Source of the DNA: HXMU1420-13 sp965249965
GTDB taxonomy: Bacteria; Bacteroidota; Rhodothermia; Balneolales; Balneolaceae
DNA: 64,000 nucleotides
NCBI GenBank assembly: GCA_965249965.1
Contig: OZ252262.1
Location: forward strand, 1-64,000
Direction of reading: 5' to 3'
Part shown: one piece after another, positions 37,305 through 46,447 of the stretch
Numbering within the stretch: the first letter of the stretch is position 1
How the letters are laid out: every line of letters begins with the position of its first letter
Notes under the pieces: generated by a model
The model's input: only the letters and a program-made list of their open reading frames with translations
What the model was told of the DNA's origin: nothing
Databases searched by the model: none
Position numbers and translations under genes: made by a program

Positions 37305-38011
37305 CAAACTCTCCCGTCTAGCTCTTTTGAAAGTTGCCTCCACTCCGGTAGAAATTGATCCATGAAACTATAAAATCGTTTATTGTGCAGTCGCTCTAAA
37401 AGGTGCACCATTTCGTGGACTACAACCATCTCAATAACTTCCGGGCGTTCTTTCGCCAGATGTAAATTTAACCAAATTCGTCGATCACGAATATTACAGG
37501 TTCCCCATCTTGTCTTCATTTTTCTAATACCGAACTCATTGACTTTTACTCCCATCACCGGTTCCCATTTTTCAATTTGCACACGAACAAGTTCTTTTAG
37601 CATCCTACGATATAATCTGTCGAGCACCTCCTCTTTCTTTTCAGCATCATATGATGGTTTAACCAGCAACAAAATAGCATCATTATGGTAATGTGCGTTT
37701 GTGTTTTTATTTACAAAATCAATCTTTAAAGGAACCTGAGCACCTAAAATACGATGCATCTCTCCTTCTTCATACTTGAATTGTTCACTTTGTACCGGAT
37801 TACTTAAATGTTTATTAATCCATTGTTTCCTTGATAGGATGAATTGCTCTATGCTTTTCTGTGCTGTACGATTTGGTGCTGACACCCGAATCACCCCAGT
37901 TCTTCTTGACACCTTTAGATATAGATTTTTTATCGCTTTAAATGTGACTTCAACCTGGAAGTCTTCTATTTGAAGTACGATCGTTTTAGATCGTTTTTTT
38001 CTATTGAACAT
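37301..38011 (-). CDS. YgjP-type (M48-like) metallopeptidase domain protein
   Basis: From the ATG at 38011 (MFNRKK) the protein has 236 residues. A TTG at 38035 lies inside the upstream terminator and is rejected. The zinc site is H199-E200-x-x-H203 in 'VVVHEMVHLLERLHNKRF', preceded by the YgjP hallmark 'KMKTRWGTCNIRDRRIWLNLHLAKERP'. This family (formerly DUF45) includes a domain often found with restriction systems, but here it stands alone. Proteolytic activity is assumed from the motif. Confidence 0.9.
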   Translation of the reverse strand: MFNRKKRSKTIVLQIEDFQVEVTFKAIKNLYLKVSRRTGVIRVSAPNRTAQKSIEQFILSRKQWINKHLSNPVQSEQFKYEEGEMHRILGAQVPLKIDFVNKNTNAHYHNDAILLLVKPSYDAEKKEEVLDRLYRRMLKELVRVQIEKWEPVMGVKVNEFGIRKMKTRWGTCNIRDRRIWLNLHLAKERPEVIEMVVVHEMVHLLERLHNKRFYSFMDQFLPEWRQLSKELDGRVC

Positions 38012-38045
38012 TCCTAAAAAAAGAAATCCCCTCAATTGAGGGGAT
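38012..38045 (-). terminator. Strong rho-independent terminator of the BNR-repeat gene
   Basis: A perfect 20-bp palindrome at 38026-38045 (ATCCCCTCAA and its complement) lies just after the stop at 38063. On the minus strand it is followed by TTTCTTTTTTT. It separates this gene from the peptidase gene downstream. Confidence 0.85.
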
Positions 38046-38062
38046 CTATTATATGTAAGTTT

Positions 38063-41000
38063 CTAATCCTCAATATCTATACTCCTGCCCGGCGTCCAGG
38101 GCGCATCCAGAGTATTTAACTCAGCATCAATTGCTGGGATACTTTGCTCAAGTAATTGATTGATCATTTCAATAACAGGCTCTAGTTGTTCTTCGGCGAT
38201 CGCCTTAACCATCATGGATGTCTCAGTTGGATCCTGCGTTGTTCCAAGTCCAGAGCTAATGGCAATGTTAATTCTACTATTTAAAGACGGAGCCTGATCC
38301 ATTTCCAGTTGACGTTTTATTGAATCGCCAAACATCAATAATTGAATTTCTTCAAGCGTAGTTTCCATTGCATCGATAGAGTTTTGTAAGTCTTCACTAC
38401 TAACAATGCGTGAAACGGCTTTATAAAATTCTAGTTGATCATTTAATTCATTGTAGGCGTTTCTTGCACTGTTCGCTTTTTTAGAAAGAAAGGTAAGCTC
38501 TTTATGGAATGCCAGCATGTCTTCGGGATTAGTAGCTGGAAGCGTAACATTATTCAACGACTTCACTTCAAAAGATACAGGTTCACTTAACTCAGTGATA
38601 ACGCCATCTACACTTTTGGACATTTGAACTGAATACATTCCCGGTAGCACCATAATACCTGATTCCAGATTTGTAGTGGCATTTGCAGTATTTGTTCGAA
38701 CCTGATCTATGTCAGGATACCTTAGATCCCAATGAACACGATTGATTCCTTTACTACCTCTAGTTCTAATTTCATTAATGAATTCTCCTGATGTGTCCCG
38801 AATCGTAAAAATCAGGAAATCAGTTTTGTCTTCTTCTTCTGCCTGAAGCTGTTCATAATCAGGATAGTAGACCGTTTCGCCTTCTTCTCTTCGTTCTTTT
38901 TCGTCCTCTGTTCGCTCATCTTCCAAAGATTTGAACCCATCTTTTAGATAATAGGTGAAGGAAGCTCCAAACTCAGGATTTTCGCCCATATAGAAATCTT
39001 CTCCTTGAAAGCCTTTTGGTCCTAACCAAAACACATCGTCACTTGCAGCTATAGGGCTGTAGGGTAAATATTGAAACACATCCCGAACACCAAAAAGATG
39101 TGCCTCAGATTCCTGAATTTCCGAAGTGAAATCGCGAAGGGCGGAATAATCATCCAGGATATAAAATCCTCTACCAAAAGTACCTAACACAAGATCATTT
39201 TCTCTTTGTTGAATATTGATATCCCGAACAGCGATCGTTGGAACACCCGACGCAAATTTCTTCCAATACTCTCCACTATCCATTGTCATGAAAACACTGA
39301 ATTCAGTTCCAACAAATAGTAAATCTGCCACTTCAGGATCTTCTTCAATTGCATAAATTGAACCTCGCTCAGGTAGGTTATTTGCAATAGATCTCCATCT
39401 TCTACCCTGATTTGTGCTTTTTAACAGATATGGCTTAAAATCTCCTCTCTTATGATTATTAAACGCCGCATAAACAATATTTACGTCATGTGCAGAAGGA
39501 ATAATCTCATTCACATACGTCATGTCAGGCACATCAGGAAATTCGTCATATTTCGTCCAGTTCTCGCCGCCATCCGTTGAGACATGAATCAACCCATCGT
39601 CGGTACCTGCAAACAGTACATTTTCATCTAAAGGTGATTCCGCTAAAGCTACGATATTTCCAAATGGTGTAGTACTTGCGTTTTTAGCTACCGCATCCAT
39701 CGGCCAAACTTTCCCCATGACTTCTAATCGATTACGATCAATTTGTCGGGTTAAATCCCCGGAAACTTCTCTCCAACTTTGCCCCATATCATCACTTCGA
39801 TGAACTCGATCAGACGCATAATAAAGCCGCTTATTATCATGAACACTCACGAAAAATGGGGAATCCCAATTCCAATTATATGAGTATTCTGCTCCCGCAG
39901 GAGGCTGAGGTATGATATTTTGTCCCTGACCACTTTGTCGATCAAATCGATATAACCCACCATATTGATACTGACTGTAGATAATATTTGGATTCTGCGG
40001 ATCCACATGTGGCTCGAAGCCATCACCTAACAACGTAACTTGCCAATCTTTGTACGTTAATCCCGTTGGTTCAATAGATCTACTTGGCCCACCAATCGTG
40101 AAATTATCCTGAGTTCCGCCATAGATATTATAAAAAGGGTAATCGTTATCTACCGCAACTTTGTAGAATTGAGTAACCGGAAGATTGGTGTAAAATCGCC
40201 ATGTCTTTCCTCGATCATAACTTTCGTACACGCCACCATCGTTACCATTTAGTAAATAACTCGGGTTGTCCGGATCTATCCAAAGTGCATGGTTATCAAT
40301 GTGTTTGTTTAGTTCACCTACGTTATTAAAGGTTTTACCACCATCTTCTGAAACTCCGGCAAAGGTATTCATCACGTAAACCAGATCAACATCAACCGGA
40401 TCAGCGACCACTTCCTGATAATAATTGCCACTGGAAGAATAATCGCTTCTTTTTTCCCAACTTTCGCCACGGTCTGAGGATCGATAGAAGCCGCTTTTCC
40501 CAGTCTGTGCTTCCACAGAAGCATAAATGATGTCAGGATTTGCAGGTGATATATCAATTCCAATTCGTCCGATATCACCACCAGGCATACCTTTCATTAT
40601 CTTTCTGAAAGTGTTCCCACCATCCGTGGATTTATAAATCGCAGATTCAGGTCCACCACTGATATAGGTAAATACATGCCGTCTTCTTTGATGAGCAGTT
40701 GCATAAATAACATCCGGATTTCTTGGATCTAGGTGAACTTCGTTAACACCGGTATGCTCGCTGATTTCTAAAATTTTCTCCCAGTTTTCTCCGCCATCAA
40801 CAGTTCTGTAGAGTCCGCGATCACCACCCTCGCTCCAAAGCGGGCCAGTTGCAGCCACATACACTACGTCGGAGTCTCTTGGGTCGATTTCAATCATCCC
40901 GATATGCTCTGAGTTTTTCAGCCCCATGTGCTTCCAGCTCTTGCCCCCATCTACACTCTTATAAACTCCATCACCATAAGCTACCGACCGCTGATTATTA

Positions 41001-41353
41001 TTCTCGCCGGTACCCACCCAAACTACATTATGATTATTAGGATCCATTGCAACAAATCCAATGGAATATGAGCCCTGAGTATCAAAAACAGGAGTAAAAG
41101 TTATTCCCCGGTTCATGGTTTTCCAAACACCACCCGAAGATGTTGCGACATAGAATTCGCTTGTATTAGTTGGATTGACAGCAAAATCAGAAATTCGACC
41201 GCTTGTAAAAGCCGGGCCTATACTTCTGAATTTTAATCCATTAAGTGATGTGTTGTAGCGTTCGTCTGATGGCTCATCTTGAGCGAATGTACCCGGGATA
41301 CTTAACAGTACTGCGAATACAAAACTTAGGCTTAGTTTTAGAATTTTCCCCAT
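38063..41353 (-). CDS. Large secreted BNR/VPS10-like beta-propeller protein
   Basis: The 1096-residue protein has a signal peptide (residues 1-24, ending PGTFAQ). Sortilin/VPS10-like and BNR repeats span about 40-720, with many Asp-box turns such as 'KSVDGGKSWKHMG', 'RTVDGGENWEKI', 'RSSDRGESWEKR' and 'VSTDGGENWTKY'. The C-terminal part (about 790-1090) is partly helical and partly an Ig-like 'fragment with V…GMYSVQMSK'. In this phylum such proteins are annotated as glycosyl-hydrolase-like, but no catalytic residues can be assigned. It is probably a periplasmic or surface protein. Confidence 0.85.
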   Translation of the reverse strand: MGKILKLSLSFVFAVLLSIPGTFAQDEPSDERYNTSLNGLKFRSIGPAFTSGRISDFAVNPTNTSEFYVATSSGGVWKTMNRGITFTPVFDTQGSYSIGFVAMDPNNHNVVWVGTGENNNQRSVAYGDGVYKSVDGGKSWKHMGLKNSEHIGMIEIDPRDSDVVYVAATGPLWSEGGDRGLYRTVDGGENWEKILEISEHTGVNEVHLDPRNPDVIYATAHQRRRHVFTYISGGPESAIYKSTDGGNTFRKIMKGMPGGDIGRIGIDISPANPDIIYASVEAQTGKSGFYRSSDRGESWEKRSDYSSSGNYYQEVVADPVDVDLVYVMNTFAGVSEDGGKTFNNVGELNKHIDNHALWIDPDNPSYLLNGNDGGVYESYDRGKTWRFYTNLPVTQFYKVAVDNDYPFYNIYGGTQDNFTIGGPSRSIEPTGLTYKDWQVTLLGDGFEPHVDPQNPNIIYSQYQYGGLYRFDRQSGQGQNIIPQPPAGAEYSYNWNWDSPFFVSVHDNKRLYYASDRVHRSDDMGQSWREVSGDLTRQIDRNRLEVMGKVWPMDAVAKNASTTPFGNIVALAESPLDENVLFAGTDDGLIHVSTDGGENWTKYDEFPDVPDMTYVNEIIPSAHDVNIVYAAFNNHKRGDFKPYLLKSTNQGRRWRSIANNLPERGSIYAIEEDPEVADLLFVGTEFSVFMTMDSGEYWKKFASGVPTIAVRDINIQQRENDLVLGTFGRGFYILDDYSALRDFTSEIQESEAHLFGVRDVFQYLPYSPIAASDDVFWLGPKGFQGEDFYMGENPEFGASFTYYLKDGFKSLEDERTEDEKERREEGETVYYPDYEQLQAEEEDKTDFLIFTIRDTSGEFINEIRTRGSKGINRVHWDLRYPDIDQVRTNTANATTNLESGIMVLPGMYSVQMSKSVDGVITELSEPVSFEVKSLNNVTLPATNPEDMLAFHKELTFLSKKANSARNAYNELNDQLEFYKAVSRIVSSEDLQNSIDAMETTLEEIQLLMFGDSIKRQLEMDQAPSLNSRINIAISSGLGTTQDPTETSMMVKAIAEEQLEPVIEMINQLLEQSIPAIDAELNTLDAPWTPGRSIDIED

Positions 41354-41442
41354 GATTGATGTTATTTAATTTAATGTGTACTCCGATTGTCTACCGAGAA
41401 CATTAATCAAAAATGAAAGAATAATCTGAAAAAACTTATTGC

Positions 41443-42498
41443 TTAAAGCTCTCTTACGAATAGGTCTTTATAGTACACGGTGCTTTCAGGATCATGCCCT
41501 TGGAGAGCAAAGGTTCCACTTGATATCCGTCGATGATCGGTCACGCCTTCTGGTTGTATATAGTCGACGAGTACTTCCCCATTTATTTGCACAAAAATAT
41601 GATTTCCTTCCACCTTGATGTAATAATCCATCCATTCCCCGTCTGGGAATGTAATTTCGGTATTATCAGAAATACCATATAAGCTTCCAGTTCTTCTGGG
41701 ATCAACATCATAGCTATTATTAACTTGTACCTCATAGCCATGCATTGGCCAGCCTTCATCCTGATATTTTGTATGAAAGTATATCCCTGAATTCGAATTA
41801 TTTTCTGTCATAACTTTTGCACGGAATTCAAAATCTGTAAAGTTTGCATTCCCCACTTTGCCGGTATAAAATAAATGTGACCGATCTCCGTACACTTTGA
41901 TAATTCCGTTTTCAACGGAAAATGTACCCTCGTTTTCGCTAGCCGACCAACCGTTTAATGTCTCCCCATCAAATAGAGAAACCCATTCTCCATTCAGGTA
42001 TCTTGGTGGAATTGGATGAGCCGGATTTTCTGAGGACCAAAACACGGTAACTATCCACCATCGTTTTCCATCATTAAACAGTTGAATACTATTAATTCCA
42101 CGCATAAAAACTTCCCCTTCTTCCGTTCTTCGCGAATCGTACGTACTAAAAACTTGGGCAATATTTCCAAATTGCTCCACTTCTTGTCCAATTTCTGATT
42201 CAAAAAAACCATCTCTTTTGAGGCTTGCTCCTGCTCTTTCAGCATATTCTGCAGGAGTCCAACTTAGGTATTGGATTTTTCCTTCCTGATTTGTGAAGGT
42301 GGGAATTAGTCTTCCATCCGGTGCAAAAAGGTTTTTAAAACGATCCCAATCTCGTTCTACACCAGCGTTTCCTGAGATAACTTCATACAATGCATCAATG
42401 GTTGATTGAATGGTTTCTGTATCTGATTCGTATTGAGCATAAACTTCTCCTGATATCAGTAAGCTTAATACTAAAAGGAAGTATGATTTAATTTTCAT
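41443..42498 (-). CDS. Secreted SnoaL-like plus DUF1080 (3-keto-disaccharide hydrolase-like) protein
   Basis: The 351-residue protein has a signal peptide (residues 1-21, ending GEVYAQ). An SnoaL/NTF2-like domain spans about 28-155 ('IQSTIDALYEVISGNAGVERDWDRFKNLFAPDG'-type opening). A DUF1080 (LamG-like) domain spans about 165-350: 'WVSLFDGETLNGWSASENEG', 'NSGIYFHTKYQDEGWPMHGYE' and 'GTFALQGHDPESTVYYKDLFV'. DUF1080 domains act on 3-keto-glycosides. The start overlaps the aldo/keto reductase stop by 4 bases (ATGA). Together they suggest oxidised-sugar metabolism. Confidence 0.85.
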   Translation of the reverse strand: MKIKSYFLLVLSLLISGEVYAQYESDTETIQSTIDALYEVISGNAGVERDWDRFKNLFAPDGRLIPTFTNQEGKIQYLSWTPAEYAERAGASLKRDGFFESEIGQEVEQFGNIAQVFSTYDSRRTEEGEVFMRGINSIQLFNDGKRWWIVTVFWSSENPAHPIPPRYLNGEWVSLFDGETLNGWSASENEGTFSVENGIIKVYGDRSHLFYTGKVGNANFTDFEFRAKVMTENNSNSGIYFHTKYQDEGWPMHGYEVQVNNSYDVDPRRTGSLYGISDNTEITFPDGEWMDYYIKVEGNHIFVQINGEVLVDYIQPEGVTDHRRISSGTFALQGHDPESTVYYKDLFVREL

Positions 42499-43475
42499 CG
42501 GTTTAAAATCTCCTCAATTTGATGCAGTTCATGTTCACTTAATTCAAGGTTATCAAGCGCTGCAATATTGTTTTCCAGTTGCTTGATACTACTTATTCCT
42601 ATTAATGCAGTAGTTACAGCATCATGCCTTAACACCCACACCAGCGCAAGTTGGGCTAAACTTTGTCCGCGATTCTCAGCTATGGAGTTTAAATCTTTGA
42701 TCTTTTTAAGCACAGTATCGGTCAATTCTTCTTTTTGAAGAAAGCCATCTGGATCGGAAATTCTAGAGTTTTCTGGTATTCCATGAAGATATTTTGGAGT
42801 GAGTAAGCCCTGAGCTAATGGCGAAAATGGAATACTCCCAATCCCTTCTTCAAGTAACACATCAAATAAACCGTCTTCCGGCCATCGATCAAACATATTG
42901 TATTTTGGCTGATGGATTATGATTGGAACGCCCCATGATTTCAACATTTGGATGGCTTCTTTCGCACGATCTGCAGGATAGTTTGATATACCTGCATACA
43001 ATGCTTTGCCCGATCGCACAATTTGTTCCAGCGCACGCATACTTTCTTCTAAGGGCGTATCATAATCAGGTCTGTGATGATAGAAAATATCAACATAGTC
43101 TAAACCCATTCTTTTTAAACTTTGATCACAACTTGCGATCAGGTATTTCCTTGACCCTCCATCACCGTATGGACCATCCCACATTCCATAGCCTGCTTTA
43201 CTGGAAATTATCAATTCATCTCTTCGACCTTGAAAAACAGTTTTTAACGCTCGGCCAAATTGTTCTTCGGCACTACCAGGTGGCGGACCATAATTATTCG
43301 CCAAATCAAAGTGTGTGATGCCCATCTCAAAAGCTAGTAAAAGCATTTGATCTACTTTTTCTGGAGTTTGTTGTCCACCGAAGTTATGCCACAAACCTAA
43401 TGAAAGTGCCGGTAGAAATAATCCACTATTCCCACATTTTTTATAGGGAATGCGCTCGTATTGTGAGGAAGCCAT
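42495..43475 (-). CDS. Aldo/keto reductase, YghZ-like
   Basis: The 326-residue TIM-barrel NADPH reductase opens with 'IPYKKCGNSGLFLPALSLGLWHNFGG'. The 'HFDLANNYGPPPGSAEEQFG' segment is the hallmark of the YghZ/Kv-beta branch, with the catalytic Tyr in NYG and the Lys in 'IISSKAGYGMWDGPYG'. The C-terminal cofactor loop is 'ALIGISSIKQLENNIAAL'. YghZ reduces L-glyceraldehyde-3-phosphate and methylglyoxal. The actual substrate here is not known. It is the first gene of a two-gene operon with the DUF1080 protein. Confidence 0.92.
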   Translation of the reverse strand: MASSQYERIPYKKCGNSGLFLPALSLGLWHNFGGQQTPEKVDQMLLLAFEMGITHFDLANNYGPPPGSAEEQFGRALKTVFQGRRDELIISSKAGYGMWDGPYGDGGSRKYLIASCDQSLKRMGLDYVDIFYHHRPDYDTPLEESMRALEQIVRSGKALYAGISNYPADRAKEAIQMLKSWGVPIIIHQPKYNMFDRWPEDGLFDVLLEEGIGSIPFSPLAQGLLTPKYLHGIPENSRISDPDGFLQKEELTDTVLKKIKDLNSIAENRGQSLAQLALVWVLRHDAVTTALIGISSIKQLENNIAALDNLELSEHELHQIEEILNR

Positions 43476-43539
43476 ATCGATAAATATTGAATTGTTCCAG
43501 CCAAAAATAGAGCATTCTTGGCCTTTATCAATACGCTAT

Positions 43540-45084
43540 CTAAAACTTCACAATATTCGGGCGTTCATTGATGTAACTACTCATTGTTAGGCCAACAGGA
43601 GCGTTGATATAAGTTGGATCAGCTACAACAAATTTTTTACCATCACTCATGTGATAATCCCCTTCTACATCATTCGTAAAGTGTACAGCCACAGCCAAAT
43701 GTCTTGAGTATCTCAGGCCAACTACTTCCAGCCCTAAAATATCACGTACTAATGTGGCAAAGAATATGGAGCGATCATCGCAATCGGAGTATTGATAAAA
43801 AAAGATCTCATCGGGCATCATATACTTTTCACGATCAAATTGATCCTGATCCGTCTTATAGTCGAAGGATGTTTGTACTAATCTTAGTAAAAAATTCACG
43901 GCCTCAAGTTCTGTCATTTGCTCCAAAATTGGTTGCAATGAAGATGCCAACTGGTGATACGTTGTAGGTGATAATGAAGCGGTAAAAAAAACAGGTAAGT
44001 CTGTTAGTGGATAATATTCGAAATAAGAAACAACATCACGATTTACCGTTACAGGTATTGAGTAATTTTTTTGCTGAAATTCAAATTCCAGATTTCTGGT
44101 ATGTGCTCGGGTAGAATTAACAAATTGCGGATATTCCTCGATTGTTAGGTCCAATTTACGTACTTGAGCTTCGTGCACACCCTGATATGTAAAAATAGAG
44201 GAAGGCGTTTGATATTCTTCATTGAAATTGACAGGGAAAAATTTGTTACCATCTAGTGTGTAATACTTGGTATTGAAGATGTTGTTACTAACAGTAAATA
44301 GATTATAAACGCCATCCTGATCGTAACCCACTCGATTTTGGTACCCAGCTTTTGTCAGCAGAAACCAATTCATCATTCTAACCAGGTTTGAATTCTGCTC
44401 ACCAAAAATACTTTTCGATATGCCATTTATCAGCAAGATATATCCCCAATCGTTTAGCACCATTTCTTCACGAAGTTCAACTGTGTGAGCAACGAAATCA
44501 GTATGGTTTACACTACTTACAACTTCCCAGAATTCTGCAATTCTATTATTGTCGATTTGACCGTTTCTGAAGTCGCGGGGATTCAACGTCGACTTTATCA
44601 TTTCCGGATATGTAAGCGGAATTTGGTTTGAAAAAAAATCTATGGAAAACTCATCTATAGGTAAGCCTTCGAACAAAGTATTTGGTTCCTCAGGCATAGG
44701 TGCGGGTGGTGGTGGTGGTAATTGAATTGGTCGGGTATCGAGATCTAAGTCTAAATTTATTCTCACTTTCTCTTCGATCACATTCTCATCGGGAGCATTA
44801 TTTTCAACCTCAGGTCGAGGTGGTGGAGGTGGTGGCGGATCAAATACTGGGATATCAACAGGTTTATCTTCATCATAGAATTTTGAACCCGTATTTATAC
44901 CAACTTCTTCCCATGTCGCTTTTAGCATTTTGATGAATTCCTCATCAAATTTGTCTTTATAAGCTTGAAATTCCTCTTGTTGTTGGCGTTTCCATTCTTC
45001 AAAGCTTTGCGCATTTGTGTACTCTACACACAACAACATCAGGATGAAAACTATAGCTAAACGCTGAATTGAACCCACTTTCAT
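43540..45084 (-). CDS. Exported transglutaminase-like protein with proline-rich segments
   Basis: The 514-residue protein has a signal peptide (residues 1-25, ending TNAQ). A charged 'EWKRQQQEEFQAYKDKFDEEF' helix follows, then two proline tracts (about 80-92 and 118-132) and a C-terminal papain/transglutaminase-like core. C435 lies in 'YSDCDDRSIFFATLVRDILGL', with histidines H462/H468 in 'SRHLAVAVHF' and the aspartate in 'FVVADPTYINAPVG', which gives the Cys-His-Asp order of the fold. It could be a protease or peptide-crosslinking enzyme. The target is unknown. Confidence 0.7.
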   Translation of the reverse strand: MKVGSIQRLAIVFILMLLCVEYTNAQSFEEWKRQQQEEFQAYKDKFDEEFIKMLKATWEEVGINTGSKFYDEDKPVDIPVFDPPPPPPPRPEVENNAPDENVIEEKVRINLDLDLDTRPIQLPPPPPAPMPEEPNTLFEGLPIDEFSIDFFSNQIPLTYPEMIKSTLNPRDFRNGQIDNNRIAEFWEVVSSVNHTDFVAHTVELREEMVLNDWGYILLINGISKSIFGEQNSNLVRMMNWFLLTKAGYQNRVGYDQDGVYNLFTVSNNIFNTKYYTLDGNKFFPVNFNEEYQTPSSIFTYQGVHEAQVRKLDLTIEEYPQFVNSTRAHTRNLEFEFQQKNYSIPVTVNRDVVSYFEYYPLTDLPVFFTASLSPTTYHQLASSLQPILEQMTELEAVNFLLRLVQTSFDYKTDQDQFDREKYMMPDEIFFYQYSDCDDRSIFFATLVRDILGLEVVGLRYSRHLAVAVHFTNDVEGDYHMSDGKKFVVADPTYINAPVGLTMSSYINERPNIVKF

Positions 45085-45182
45085 AACATTGGCTTTAATT
45101 AGATTTGATATCCCCGCTTCAAGATAATTTCAATACTTATAAATCAAAAATACCGGATTGGTTCCTGAAATTTATGCAAAAA

Positions 45183-45214
45183 AAAACCCGTATCAACTAA
45201 GTAATACGGGTTTT
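45183..45214 (-). terminator. Terminator of flagellin copy 1
   Basis: The arms at 45183-45193 and 45204-45214 pair over 11 bp (ACCCGTAT core). The minus strand continues into a run of T (complement of the A-run starting about 45178). It lies 20 bases past the flagellin stop. Confidence 0.85.
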
Positions 45215-45234
45215 GAATGGAGTTATCTTTGGTT

Positions 45235-46188
45235 TTATCCAACGAATCCAAGTACGGCCTGTGGACCGTTATTAGCCTGTGCAAGTGCAGAGGTTGCAGT
45301 CTGCTGAAGGATCTGGAGTCGTACAGACTCTGATTGTTCCTTCGCGAAATCTGTATCCAGAATTCTACTCTTTGCAGACTCCGTTGCTGAAATTGACTCA
45401 GACAAGGTATCCTCTCTAAGTGATAAAGAAGATTGTGTAATACCAATGGTATTCACATTCCCCGCCATCGTATCAATTGCAGTGTCTATTGCACTAATGA
45501 AAGCATTGTAATCAGCGGCTGTAGCTGTTGATGCAAAGGTAAATGTACCTTGTGTACCAGCTGTGGCTGCAGTTACAGAAATTGCTCCACCAGAAGCAGC
45601 TCCACCACCGGCTGTGGTAGTTGCACCAAGCGATGCATCACCAGATGCTGCGAAAAGCTCACCAACATTTACAGCAGCGATTGTTGCTGTGATGGTATCT
45701 TCTGCACGCTCACCGGTTTGGAAAGTAAGTGTAATAGAACCGGAATTGTTGGAACCATTTAGGAGCTCAGTGTCCTGGAAAATGGTTTGATTAGCAATTT
45801 CATTGATGTCTGTACCAATTGCGGCCAATTGATCACCAATATATCCTCGTTCTGTTGCGCCTAATGTGTCGTTTGCAGCTTGCGTTGCAAGACTTTTCAT
45901 TTCAATGAGGCTGTCCATTACAATGTCGAAGCTAGATTCTGTAATATCCAGAACAGATTTAGCATCCCCAACATTTTGTAACGATTGCTCCAGACCAGCT
46001 GCACGGCTTTTCAATTTTGTTGCAATTGAATAACCCGCGGCATTGTCTTCTGCTTTATTGATTTGTTTACCGGTTGTTAGTCGCTCTCGGCTTGCACCTA
46101 AATCACGATTTACACGGTTGAGTGAGAGTTGTGCATCTAACGATTGCACATTAGTATTCACTCGGTTTAGATCTCCAAAACTAGCCAT
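45235..46188 (-). CDS. fliC: Flagellin, tandem copy 1
   Basis: The 317-residue filament subunit has the classic D0/D1 N-terminal helix ('RVNTNVQSLDAQLSLNRVNRDL', 'RERLTTGKQINKAEDNAAGYSIA') and the C-terminal 'ESAKSRILDTDFAKEQSESVRLQILQQTATSALAQAN'. The centre (about 155-235) is short, rich in Gly, Ala, Ser and Thr, and lacks a D3 domain. An AAGGTGA Shine-Dalgarno sequence lies 6-7 bases before the ATG. The gene has its own sigma-28-type promoter and terminator. It differs from copies 2-4 at scattered sites only. Confidence 0.97.
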   Translation of the reverse strand: MASFGDLNRVNTNVQSLDAQLSLNRVNRDLGASRERLTTGKQINKAEDNAAGYSIATKLKSRAAGLEQSLQNVGDAKSVLDITESSFDIVMDSLIEMKSLATQAANDTLGATERGYIGDQLAAIGTDINEIANQTIFQDTELLNGSNNSGSITLTFQTGERAEDTITATIAAVNVGELFAASGDASLGATTTAGGGAASGGAISVTAATAGTQGTFTFASTATAADYNAFISAIDTAIDTMAGNVNTIGITQSSLSLREDTLSESISATESAKSRILDTDFAKEQSESVRLQILQQTATSALAQANNGPQAVLGFVG

Positions 46189-46243
46189 ATTATTTCACCT
46201 TGTTATTTTATTCTTATTCAATACGTTGCTCTGGTTACAGTGA

Positions 46244-46270
46244 TTATCGTTCCTAAAATGCCCATCTTTA
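46244..46270 (-). promoter_or_regulatory. Sigma-28-type promoter of flagellin copy 1
   Basis: Read on the minus strand: TAAA, 15-nt spacer, AACGATAA. This matches the FliA consensus TAAA-N15-GCCGATAA. About 55 bases separate the -10 element from the ATG. Confidence 0.8.
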
Positions 46271-46392
46271 ATTTTATTTTTAATAATACATATTAATTTT
46301 TAAGCATTGTTTAAATTGAACTTAAATGACTTTGAATATATTTTAATTATAAATTTAAATTATACACTCAAGTATATTTTTATCATAAAAAA

Positions 46393-46420
46393 ACCCTCAC
46401 AACCTTTCGGCTATGAGGGT
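46393..46420 (-). terminator. Terminator of flagellin copy 2
   Basis: A 7-bp stem (ACCCTCA/TGAGGGT) at 46393-46399 and 46414-46420 is followed on the minus strand by seven T. It lies about 28 bases past the stop. Confidence 0.75.
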
Positions 46421-46447
46421 GATTATTATGGATCAACTTTAGATTTT

